The position numbers and the translations under genes were made by a program. From the NCBI GenBank assembly GCA_027005175.1, contig JALTMC010000630.1, forward strand, positions 1 through 12,924: DNA of 12,924 bases, read 5' to 3'. Of the stretch, positions 7,289-12,924 are shown one piece after another. Under the pieces are notes generated by a model. The model saw nothing but the letters and a program-made list of their open reading frames with translations. It was not told the origin of the DNA and made no database searches. This stretch comes from Myxococcales bacterium (GTDB lineage Bacteria; Myxococcota_C; UBA6777). Each line of letters begins with the position of its first letter. The stretch's first letter is position 1.

Positions 7289-7616
7289 AGTCCTTGGTTG
7301 TAGCCTTGTATCTCGCGCCTTTTACGCCTTTTCGATGACAGCGAAAATCGCGAAGCTTTCCATACAAATCACTGGTAAATAGAATGGTAAGTCCTATCTT
7401 CTTCCCCTGGCCGACCGCTCCTTCACCACTCTCTTTGGACACACGATTCGTAGCTTGAAATGTGCCGCTGATGGCTTGGTTTGTGGCTTGGTTTGTGGCT
7501 TGGTTGGGAGGAGTGGTTGGTTGGGAGGTTGGCGCAGCGTAGAGTTCTGTGCCCCCTAGGTTCATCAACATGATTCCGAGACACAGTCCTAGAGAACCGG
7601 CGATCTTGCGGTGCAT
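7248..7616 (-). pseudogene. Secreted 5'-nucleotidase, N-terminal fragment
   Basis: 122 aa from the ATG at 7616 with an AAAGGGAAG ribosome site 5 nt upstream. Residues 1-27 are a Sec signal peptide (cleavage near YAA-P). Residues 28-75 are a linker with NQAT repeats (12-bp DNA repeats). Residues ~82-98 (IGLTILFTSDLYGKLRDF) match the first strand and metal motif of UshA-type metallophosphatases, normally LTILHTNDLHG. Here the metal-binding His of D-x-H is Tyr (DLY). After PPKKTVL, where the family usually continues into an Ala-Gly-Asp motif, the frame ends in TGA, and homology resumes in another frame in the domain after the catalytic core. Inferred: an internal deletion with frameshift left a secreted stub. 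The Tyr could be an earlier inactivating change or a family variant. Confidence 0.7.
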
Positions 7617-7642
7617 TACGACTTCCCTTTCGCAGATAAGAA

Positions 7643-7665
7643 ATATCACACGTCCTTGGTGATAT
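7643..7665. promoter_or_regulatory. Inverted repeat in the divergent intergenic region
   Basis: ATATCAC and GTGATAT are perfect 7-bp arms separated by 9 bp, 27-49 bp upstream of the nucleotidase-fragment ATG at 7616. It may be an operator or leader hairpin of that gene. The arms are in the opposite order to a CRP site. Confidence 0.35.
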
Positions 7666-7758
7666 GCTTAACAACGGAAGGTCTGCCGCAAAACATGAAC
7701 TGAAATTCTACAAAGCTTCGAGAGCTTCGTCTCTTGTTTGGGAACATCTTTTTTGGGA

Positions 7759-7786
7759 TTGACAATGGACGAGAAACGCGGATAAC
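7759..7786 (+). promoter_or_regulatory. Sigma70-type promoter for the methyltransferase gene
   Basis: A perfect TTGACA -35 at 7759-7764 and GATAAC -10 at 7781-7786 (four of six to TATAAT) with a 16-bp spacer, pointing toward the GTG at 7850. Transcription would start near 7793 and give a leader of about 55 nt. The 7617-7849 stretch is the only divergent region of the window; apart from this promoter and the inverted repeat at 7643-7665 I see nothing in it. Confidence 0.55.
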
Positions 7787-7849
7787 TTCCCCACCGATAC
7801 GATCTCGATGAGATCCCTGGACGAAACTGTTTTGTAGAGTGAGAATACT

Positions 7850-8512
7850 GTGGTTGATTATCAAGAACAAAGAGAATACTGGGATTCCCGATCGAAGCGA
7901 CGTTCTCCTTCACACCCTGCGGTGCAGGCATTTGCGTTGCCAAAGATAGAGCTTCTCCGCCAACGTTTGACTCTGCTCACGGAAGACAAACCTTCTTTGT
8001 TGGAGATAGGAGCGGGAAATGGCTATTTTTCGGTGGTTTTGGATGAGTACTTTTCGTTGACTTGTACGGACTTTTCCGAAAATATGTTGCAGATGAATCC
8101 TGTTGCGGAAGAACAAAAGCAGACCTGTGACGCAGAGGATATTCCCTTTGACGACAACAGCTTTGATGTGGTGTTTTGTGCTAACCTTCTTCATCATCTG
8201 GAAGATCCAAGGCTGGCTGTCAATGAAATGAAGAGGGTGGCGAAGCATTATGTTTGTTTGATAGAGCCCAATATCCTCAATCCTGCGATGTTTTTGTTTG
8301 GACTCTTAAAGAAAGAAGAACATGGCTCTCTTAAGTTCACACCAAGCTATATGCGGCGGTTACTTAAAGCGTCAGGTTTGGAGGTCGATACTTTACTTCA
8401 GCATGGCTCGATTGTTCCGAACAAGACACCGTCGGGTTTGTTGCCTTTCCTCAACTATGTCAACGTTCCCTTTCTGTTTGGGTTGTATCATATCGCGGTG
8501 TGTCGGGTATGA
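7850..8512 (+). CDS. Class I SAM-dependent methyltransferase
   Basis: 220 aa and the only plus-strand gene. It starts at GTG 7850; an in-frame TAG at 7835-7837 rules out anything longer. The ribosome site is weak (GAGTGAG). Motif I is LLEIGAGNGYF (50-60), the acidic post-I residue is in TCTDFSENML (71-80), and FDVVFCANLLHHLEDP (105-120) is the motif II/III region of the Methyltransf_11 group. The N-terminal YWDSRSKRRSPSHPAV segment and the C-terminal PFLFGLYHIAVCRV are conserved-looking ends of an uncharacterised subfamily. The substrate cannot be read from the sequence. It has its own promoter and is divergent from the nucleotidase remnant and convergent with the MAPEG gene (35 bp apart), so it is a single-gene unit. 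Confidence 0.88.
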   Translation: MVDYQEQREYWDSRSKRRSPSHPAVQAFALPKIELLRQRLTLLTEDKPSLLEIGAGNGYFSVVLDEYFSLTCTDFSENMLQMNPVAEEQKQTCDAEDIPFDDNSFDVVFCANLLHHLEDPRLAVNEMKRVAKHYVCLIEPNILNPAMFLFGLLKKEEHGSLKFTPSYMRRLLKASGLEVDTLLQHGSIVPNKTPSGLLPFLNYVNVPFLFGLYHIAVCRV

Positions 8513-8547
8513 TGAGGTCCTCTTTGTCTGTCTTCTTGGAGCTAGGG

Positions 8548-8934
8548 CTAGAAGAGAGCAAAAGCGATCATTCCGAGGCCTGCGATGCTAGTGACCCACG
8601 CGATGCTGCGGAGGTAGGGGATACCTGCGATGTAGAGCAAAGTATAGACGACACGAGCACCCACAAAGATCTCAGCACCCAATGCAGTACTGCTGTTGGT
8701 TTTCTTTGCAAGGATCGCAATCACAACTAAGATGACGAACAGAGGAAGATTTTCGGCGTAGTTTGCTCCTGCACGCTTGCCTCTCGCTGCCCAACCTTCG
8801 AGTTCGGGTGTGTCTTCGCGGTTTCCAAGTCCCCACAAGGGTCCTTTGATCAAGCTTGCTCCCATCATCGGTATAAGGTTATGGACAAAGCCAAGACATA
8901 CCGCAGCAAAAAGCATCCAAAGTTCTGTGGTCAT
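8548..8934 (-). CDS. MAPEG family membrane protein
   Basis: 128 aa from the ATG at 8934 with a GGAGAG ribosome site 4-5 nt upstream. Four hydrophobic segments (about 5-22, 62-78, 86-104, 108-127) and the loop RAGANYAENLPLF (54-66) are the signature of MAPEG proteins (membrane-associated proteins in eicosanoid and glutathione metabolism). Glu61 and the Arg/Asn residues before it correspond to the glutathione-binding region of the family. Length is normal for bacterial MAPEG members. Activity, if any, would be glutathione-dependent conjugation or peroxide reduction in the inner membrane; the specific reaction is unknown. The gene lies behind a strong terminator-like hairpin whose base is only 30 nt from the start codon, so it may be attenuated or served by a promoter hidden in that region. 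Confidence 0.85.
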   Translation of the reverse strand: MTTELWMLFAAVCLGFVHNLIPMMGASLIKGPLWGLGNREDTPELEGWAARGKRAGANYAENLPLFVILVVIAILAKKTNSSTALGAEIFVGARVVYTLLYIAGIPYLRSIAWVTSIAGLGMIAFALF

Positions 8935-8964
8935 TTTTCTCTCCGTTTTCCAAAAAAGACCGTG

Positions 8965-9002
8965 CTCGAAAAAAGTATCCCTCTTGAGGGTCTTTTTTCG
9001 AG
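8965..9002. terminator. Bidirectional terminator-like hairpin between htrA-like and MAPEG genes
   Basis: CTCGAAAAAAG (8965-8975) pairs perfectly with CTTTTTTCGAG (8992-9002). Inside, CCCTC (8979-8983) pairs with GAGGG (8986-8990). A run of six T follows the GC stem on each strand, so it can act as an intrinsic terminator in both directions. On the minus strand it would end the htrA-like transcript. A second AAAAAAGACC/GGTCTTTTTT pair (8952-8961 with 8989-8998) competes with the long stem. Confidence 0.75.
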
Positions 9003-9060
9003 GAAGGTCTGGGTGAATCGCAACGCACCATTCTCAACTCAACAGATGTATGTTCTTTGG

Positions 9061-9200
9061 GTGCATGGATGGAGCAGGTTGGAAGCTTAGCGGATTAATG
9101 AGTGAAAAGTCAAAAGCCAGAAGTGAGGAGAGGTGAGGGTGCATGGGTGGAGCAGGTTGGAAGGGTAGTGGATGAATGAGTGAAAAGTGAGAGGTAGGGA
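9061..9200. repeat. 78-bp imperfect direct duplication
   Basis: GTGCATGGATGGAGCAGGTT at 9061 recurs as GTGCATGGGTGGAGCAGGTT at 9139. Similarity runs about 50 bp, through an AATGAGTGAAAAGT block, before the second copy merges into the 24-bp array. Together with that array it fills the space between the htrA-like stop codon and the terminator. No gene is seen between 8935 and 9252. Confidence 0.85.
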
Positions 9201-9252
9201 GAGGGCCAAAGTGAGAGGTAGGGAGAGGGCCAAAGAGAGAGGTAGGGAGAGG
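9187..9252. repeat. 24-bp tandem repeat abutting the htrA-like stop codon
   Basis: Two identical copies of a 24-bp unit (starts GTGAGAGGTAGGGAGAGG, ends GCCAAA) at 9187-9210 and 9211-9234, then an 18-bp partial copy at 9235-9252 that ends exactly where the TAA (9253-9255) begins. The purine-rich plus strand and three-fold period make long shadow open frames on the other strand. Confidence 0.93.
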
Positions 9253-10791
9253 TTAGTCGATGGAGAAGGCAACAAAGAGTGCGGTCCCTTGTCGCTTGAT
9301 GCGTAGAAGTACATAGCCGCCAGATTTGATCTTGCCCACAATTTTATGGAAGTGGGCCACGGACTTCACTGGAATTTGATTGACAGCAACAATGACATCA
9401 CCGCTGCGAACTCCATTTTGTTTGGCTGGTCCACCTGCTTTGAGAGAGACGACTTGAACACCACCTTTGGCTTTGAGCTTGAAGGATTTACGCACACTTT
9501 TCGAGACCTTTGTGACCGTCATTCCCAGTTTCTTTGCAGTTTTCTTATTCTGTTGAGAGTTGGGCTTTGACCCTGAGCTACTGTTATCACTGAGGAAGTT
9601 TCCATCTTCATCACCTCCCCATTTTTGTAAGACTACTTTGATCTTGATCTTCTTGCGATTGCGAAGAACTTGTAAGGTCACTTGTTGCCCCGGTGAGAGA
9701 AAGGCAATTTTGATGGGAAGTTGGTTGTGGTTTTCGACAACTTGCTGGTTCACTTTAAGGATGATATCTCCTGCACGGATACCTGCTTTGGCGGCGGGGC
9801 TATTTGGGGTCACACGAGCCACAAGCGCTCCGCGTGGACGCTTGAGTCCAAAAGAACGAGCCAATGAACCTGAAACATGCTGGATCATCACGCCGAGCTG
9901 GGCTCGTTCCACTTTTCCTTTGGTGCGCAACTGAGGCAGCACACTCAGTGCGAGATTGATGGGAATGGCAAAGCCAATTCCTCGTCCGTTGCGTAATATT
10001 GCGGTGTTGATGCCAACCACCTCACCACGTTTGTTGAACAACGGACCACCGCTGTTCCCACGGTTGATCGCGGCGTCTGTCTGGATATAGTTGTTGTAAT
10101 TGTTGCCTCGTAGGACGCGGCCTCGTGCGCTGACAATACCGGCTGTTACCGTTAAACCAAGAGCCTTTGCGTTACCGATGGCCACAACAGGCTCGCCAAC
10201 CTTGAGCTTGTCTGAATTGCCCAGGAAAACATGGGGAAGCTTTGTTCCTTTGGGGATAATAAGCTTGATAAGGGCCAGATCCACAAAGGATGTTTTGCCG
10301 ATCACCTTTACCTTAAACACTCGCTTGTCTGCGAGCTGGGCTGTGATCTTTCCTGCATTTCGAACAACATGGTTGTTGGTGAGGGCATAACCTTCTGCGT
10401 TGATCAGAAAGCCTGTTCCGGCCGAGTGACGAGGGCGTATCCAACGTCGATATCGACGGCGAGGTGATCGGTATCGCCTGCGGAATGGATTGTCTTCATC
10501 AAAGAAGGGAAAGCCTCTGCGTCGCTTAAACCGGCGAAAGTATCCGGGGGTATTGAACCGTCGTGATGGAGAGCGGCCTGTCACAGAGAGGTTGAAGACG
10601 GCACCCTTGACGCGGGAGACCAGAGGGGAAAAATCATAAGCCTGTATGCTGGGAGCAGCCTTGGTGGAGGGGCGAGTGTGCCAGAATTTTTTGTTATTGC
10701 TCTTTGCCATTAAGTACCATGAGCCTGTACCCAGCGTGAGGAAGCTTACGGCGAGGATCAGTGTTGTGCGTTTCCAGAATTTGAGTGTCAT
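9253..10791 (-). CDS. degP: HtrA/DegP-type periplasmic serine protease with two PDZ domains
   Basis: 512 aa from the ATG at 10791, with an AGAGGTG ribosome site about 6 nt upstream. The GTG at 10800 falls inside that site and is rejected. Residues 1-30 are an export signal or membrane anchor with no clear cleavage site. Residues ~77-124 are an Arg-rich stretch (18 Arg in about 47) before the protease domain. The catalytic triad is complete: His141 in LTNNHVV, Asp171 in SFVDLALIKL, Ser247 in NRGNSGGPL. PDZ1 spans about 297-390 and PDZ2 about 420-510, separated by a Ser/Asn/Lys linker. The family degrades or refolds misfolded envelope proteins and self-assembles into cages. Length and layout fit DegP/DegQ. 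It appears to be a single unit with its own structured leader and a downstream terminator. The symbol denotes the family; DegP and DegQ cannot be separated here. Confidence 0.92.
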   Translation of the reverse strand: MTLKFWKRTTLILAVSFLTLGTGSWYLMAKSNNKKFWHTRPSTKAAPSIQAYDFSPLVSRVKGAVFNLSVTGRSPSRRFNTPGYFRRFKRRRGFPFFDEDNPFRRRYRSPRRRYRRWIRPRHSAGTGFLINAEGYALTNNHVVRNAGKITAQLADKRVFKVKVIGKTSFVDLALIKLIIPKGTKLPHVFLGNSDKLKVGEPVVAIGNAKALGLTVTAGIVSARGRVLRGNNYNNYIQTDAAINRGNSGGPLFNKRGEVVGINTAILRNGRGIGFAIPINLALSVLPQLRTKGKVERAQLGVMIQHVSGSLARSFGLKRPRGALVARVTPNSPAAKAGIRAGDIILKVNQQVVENHNQLPIKIAFLSPGQQVTLQVLRNRKKIKIKVVLQKWGGDEDGNFLSDNSSSGSKPNSQQNKKTAKKLGMTVTKVSKSVRKSFKLKAKGGVQVVSLKAGGPAKQNGVRSGDVIVAVNQIPVKSVAHFHKIVGKIKSGGYVLLRIKRQGTALFVAFSID

Positions 10792-10813
10792 GATTTGCAC
10801 CTCTTTGTTGTGT

Positions 10814-10853
10814 GAGCCAACGGCTCTCTGAGCCCAGGCATCCTATTGGATGC
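10814..10853 (-). promoter_or_regulatory. Structured leader of the htrA-like gene
   Basis: GAGCC (10814-10818), GGCTC (10822-10826) and GAGCC (10830-10834) are equally spaced, so the middle element can pair with either neighbour but not both. Next to them GCATCC (10838-10843) and GGATGC (10848-10853) form a 6-bp stem with a 4-nt loop. All lie 23-62 nt upstream of the start codon. Alternative hairpins here could control translation, but the stems are short. No clear -10/-35 pair was found in 10854-10940. Confidence 0.35.
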
Positions 10854-10940
10854 TCCCTATAACCGGAGGGAGTCTGTGTGCATTCCCGTAGGGTGGAGTG
10901 TGCTTTGCTCAACGTTGTGTGAATCAACGCAAAGAAGGTA

Positions 10941-11108
10941 AGGAATCCAAGAGCCTCTGTCCATCCTTGCGAAGAAAAACAGCGGCATAACTTGCTTCAA
11001 ATCTGACGCGGACTGGAGTCATTTAAGGAATCCAACAGCTTCTGTCTATCCTTGCGAAGAAAAACAGCGGCACAACTTGCTTCAAAGCTGACGTGGGCTG
11101 GAGCCATT
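10941..11108. repeat. 85-bp period duplication downstream of mazG
   Basis: Two 83-bp copies, 10941-11023 and 11026-11108, starting AGGAATCCAAGAGCCTCTGT and AGGAATCCAACAGCTTCTGT, with about ten substitutions. The plus-strand right end of each copy is the same ~30-bp block that forms the 3' end of mazG (minus-strand codons for SSPRQ then Leu or Ile and TGA). Both lie between mazG and the htrA-like leader; no gene is seen between 10801 and 11189. Confidence 0.9.
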
Positions 11109-11223
11109 GTCTTGGTATGGAGTTGACGACGATATTCAAAGTTGACGTGGGCTGGAGCCATTGTCTTGGTATGGAGTTGACGGCGATATTCAAAGCTGAC
11201 GTGGACTGGAGCCATTGTCTTGT
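11081..11223. repeat. 54-bp tandem repeat covering the mazG stop codon
   Basis: Copies begin with TTCAAAG at 11081, 11135 and 11189 (period exactly 54). The first two are complete and nearly identical; the third is partial and contains the real mazG terminus. On the minus strand each copy encodes DNGSSPRQL followed by TGA in the mazG frame, with stops at 11190, 11136 and 11082. A fourth related end (stop at 10997) lies in the 85-bp repeat. Confidence 0.93.
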
Positions 11224-12125
11224 GGAGGGATTTTTTTGGCTTGCTGCCAGAGTTCTTCCATCTCTTCAAGAGATGCTTGTTCCAGGGAGCGAGCTTCTTG
11301 TTGGAGGGATGTTTCGATGTAGCGGAAGCGACGTCGAAACTTCTCGGAGGCGTCTCGAAGGGCTTGTTCGCTATCGATCTTGAGGTGTCGGGCGAGGTTG
11401 GTGAGAGAAAAGAACAGATCTCCCAGTTCTTCTTTTTGACGCTTTTGTAAGGGTGGATCTGCCTTGCCTTTACGCTCCATTTGCTGTTGGAGTTCCACTC
11501 CCAACTCATCGACTTCCTCACGAACTTTGTCCCAGACCTCTTTGAGGCTGGGCCATTCAAAGCCGACAGTGGCTACAAGTTTGCCGATATTCTGGGCTTC
11601 TTTGAGTGCCGAAAGTGAAGGCTTCACCTTCTCTATGATCGAGAGAGGCCGGGGGGATTGCTCACGTTCTTGTTTTTTGATCACCTGCCATGTCTCCTTG
11701 ATGGACTTGGTGTCATTGGGGGCATCCGAGAAGACATGAGGGTGGCGACGCACCATCTTCTCAACCAGCGACGAAGCTGGAAGGGATTTCACAAAAGCTC
11801 CAGCTTCCTCACAAATCTCAATTAAGAAGGTCATCACAAACAACAAGTCACCCATTTCATGAGCAAACGAATCATAGCCTCGTTCTTCGATATGACGTGC
11901 TGCCTCATAGACTTCGGCTGCTTCTTCTTTAAGATAAGGTAAGAAACTGTCGAAGGTTTGTTTGCGGTCCCACGGACAGCCATGACGGCTGCGCAGGATT
12001 CGCACCACTTGGATCATCTGTGCGTGTTGATACAGGGTACACAGCATGGACCAGGACGGCGCAGGGAAGCGCAGCCGAGTGAGGTTCCACAGGGCTGTGG
12101 CTTTGCGTTTTAATCGAGTGAGCAT
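11190..12125 (-). CDS. mazG: Nucleoside triphosphate pyrophosphohydrolase MazG
   Basis: 311 aa. It hydrolyses NTPs to NMP and pyrophosphate, cleaning the nucleotide pool. Two MazG all-alpha domains are visible. The first (about 44-150) opens RSRHGCPWDRKQTF and has Glu67, Glu68, Glu71, Glu90 and Asp93 (KEEAAEVYEA, HEMGDLLF). The second (about 175-270) has Glu203, Glu204, Glu207, Glu233 and Asp236 (REEVDELG, KEELGDLFFSL) and a basic FRRRFRYIE end. Both metal-binding EExxE...ExxD sets are complete. It is longer than the ~263-aa Escherichia coli protein because of a ~37-residue N-terminal extension and a Lys/Gln-rich tail. ATG 12125 has only a weak AAAAAAGG ribosome site; ATG 12017 would match the usual length. 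It lies 21 bp behind sucD, so an operon is likely. The 3' end is tandemly duplicated downstream. Confidence 0.92.
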   Translation of the reverse strand: MLTRLKRKATALWNLTRLRFPAPSWSMLCTLYQHAQMIQVVRILRSRHGCPWDRKQTFDSFLPYLKEEAAEVYEAARHIEERGYDSFAHEMGDLLFVMTFLIEICEEAGAFVKSLPASSLVEKMVRRHPHVFSDAPNDTKSIKETWQVIKKQEREQSPRPLSIIEKVKPSLSALKEAQNIGKLVATVGFEWPSLKEVWDKVREEVDELGVELQQQMERKGKADPPLQKRQKEELGDLFFSLTNLARHLKIDSEQALRDASEKFRRRFRYIETSLQQEARSLEQASLEEMEELWQQAKKIPPQDNGSSPRQL

Positions 12126-12146
12126 AAGACCTTTTTTGGGGTAGGC

Positions 12147-12924
12147 TTATTTTCCGGAAGCTTCGAGTACGGCTTTGAGGGTGGTGCCCATATCAGCGGG
12201 AGTGGCAGCGACACGAACGCCACAAGCTTCAAGGGTTTTGATCTTTTCGGTTGCAGTTCCTTTACCACCGGCGATGATCGCACCTGCGTGACCCATTCGG
12301 CGTCCTGGAGGTGCGGTTTTACCGGCGATGAAGGCCGCGACGGGCTTCGTCATATGGTCGCGGATAAATTCAGCGGCTTGTTCTTCAGCAGTTCCACCAA
12401 TCTCACCCATCATGATGACACCATCGGTGTTGGGGTCGGCTTCAAACAGCTTGAGAGCGTCGATGAATTGGGTTCCGATGATCGGATCACCACCAATTCC
12501 AATACAAGTCGACTGACCGATCCCCAGCTCGGTGAGTTGGAAGACCGCCTCATAGGTTAGGGTTCCGGATCGACTGACCACTCCAATACGTCCGGGCTTA
12601 TGGATATGTCCGGGCATAATACCCATCTTACACTTGGCGCCCGGTGTGATAATTCCAGGACAGTTGGGTCCGATCATCACGATGCCTTTTTCGTCGAGGA
12701 CAGGCTTTACTTTGACCATATCCAACACTGGAATGCCTTCGGTGATCACAACCACAACACCGACATTGGCGTCGGCAGCTTCCAGGATTGCGTCAGCAGC
12801 GTAAGGGGGTGGTACAAAGATCACGGAAGCGTTGGCACCTGTTTCACGAACAGCTTCTACGACTGTGTTGAAGATGGGCACTTGGCCTTCAAAGGTTTGA
12901 CCTCCTTTGTTTGGGGTCACTCCT
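12147..12924 (-). CDS. sucD: Succinyl-CoA ligase (ADP/GDP-forming) subunit alpha, partial
   Basis: The 5' end is cut by the window edge; about 35 residues of the CoA-binding Rossmann domain are missing, judging by the ~290-aa family length. The visible part starts GVTPNKGG, typical of the region just after the first beta strands. Residues are counted from the Val of that motif. IGPNCPGI (83-90) and [11 protein letters not shown] (116-126) are the CoA-ligase signatures, [10 protein letters not shown] (141-150) follows, and His211 in [17 protein letters not shown] is the phosphorylated histidine. The enzyme converts succinyl-CoA to succinate with substrate-level phosphorylation in the TCA cycle. 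The beta subunit gene sucC is expected upstream, outside the window. mazG follows by 21 bp. There is nothing unusual in the sequence. Confidence 0.97.
   Translation of the reverse strand, partial: GVTPNKGGQTFEGQVPIFNTVVEAVRETGANASVIFVPPPYAADAILEAADANVGVVVVITEGIPVLDMVKVKPVLDEKGIVMIGPNCPGIITPGAKCKMGIMPGHIHKPGRIGVVSRSGTLTYEAVFQLTELGIGQSTCIGIGGDPIIGTQFIDALKLFEADPNTDGVIMMGEIGGTAEEQAAEFIRDHMTKPVAAFIAGKTAPPGRRMGHAGAIIAGGKGTATEKIKTLEACGVRVAATPADMGTTLKAVLEASGK

Noticed and set aside
9087-9341. Minus-strand frame rich in LALSLPLT repeats
   Set aside because: Low-complexity translation of the 24-bp array, overlapping the htrA-like 3' end with no start signal.
10792-10800. GTG at 10800 as the htrA-like start
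   Set aside because: The GTG is part of the AGAGGTG ribosome site that serves the ATG at 10791.
10941-11223. CRISPR-like array
   Set aside because: The 85-bp and 54-bp units are contiguous tandem duplications without unique spacers, and they include the mazG coding end. The arrays at 2716-3114 and 9061-9252 fail for the same reason.
10997-11560. Minus-strand frame overlapping the mazG 3' half
   Set aside because: Out of frame with mazG; it is open only because the 54-bp repeats lack stops in that frame. The mazG frame carries the domain motifs.

Overview
This window looks like part of a Gram-negative bacterial chromosome of intermediate GC content (near 50% by eye). Several genes have an envelope flavour: an HtrA/DegP-type periplasmic protease, a probable outer-membrane beta-barrel, a possible lipoprotein and secreted collagen-like proteins. 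The style of these proteins (5'-nucleotidase fused to a barrel, M1 peptidase, PG-binding transglycosylase, Big_5 protein) recalls Myxococcota or another deltaproteobacterial lineage. That placement is inference; there is no rRNA or marker phylogeny here. All genes but one lie on the minus strand.

Read in the minus-strand direction of transcription (high to low coordinates), the window starts with a housekeeping block: the 3' part of sucD (succinyl-CoA ligase alpha, cut by the window edge), then mazG 21 bp behind it. An array of repeated copies of the mazG 3' end follows, then an htrA/degP-like gene with a structured leader, then a second tandem-repeat zone that abuts the htrA stop codon, then a strong bidirectional terminator-like hairpin and a small MAPEG membrane protein. 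The single plus-strand gene, a class I SAM-dependent methyltransferase with a good sigma70-type promoter, converges on the MAPEG gene.

From about 7616 down to 4285 lies a block of decaying genes. First is a secreted 5'-nucleotidase/beta-barrel protein whose metallophosphatase core has been deleted. Next is an M1-family zinc aminopeptidase that keeps its zinc and substrate motifs but has lost both ends, carries an in-frame TAG and is frameshifted in a run of eight A. Last is a short hydrophobic reading frame that could be the tail of a lost membrane protein. Intact genes flank the block on both sides.

The low-coordinate end carries a peptidoglycan-binding/lytic-transglycosylase gene with a terminal EF-hand-like loop, preceded by a near-perfect CRP-type operator. 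Below it is a secreted collagen-like protein (Gly-Lys-Asp-Gly-Ala-Pro repeats) whose last ~130 residues strikingly resemble the C-terminal domain of animal CTHRC1. Closely behind it, probably in the same operon, is a putative lipoprotein with a Big_5-type Ig fold.

Two themes stand out. The bacterial collagen plus CTHRC1-like architecture is the most unusual protein. The window is also rich in short tandem duplications, and at three genes (transglycosylase, htrA, mazG) they sit on or against the 3' end, in two cases duplicating the terminal codons and the stop codon.
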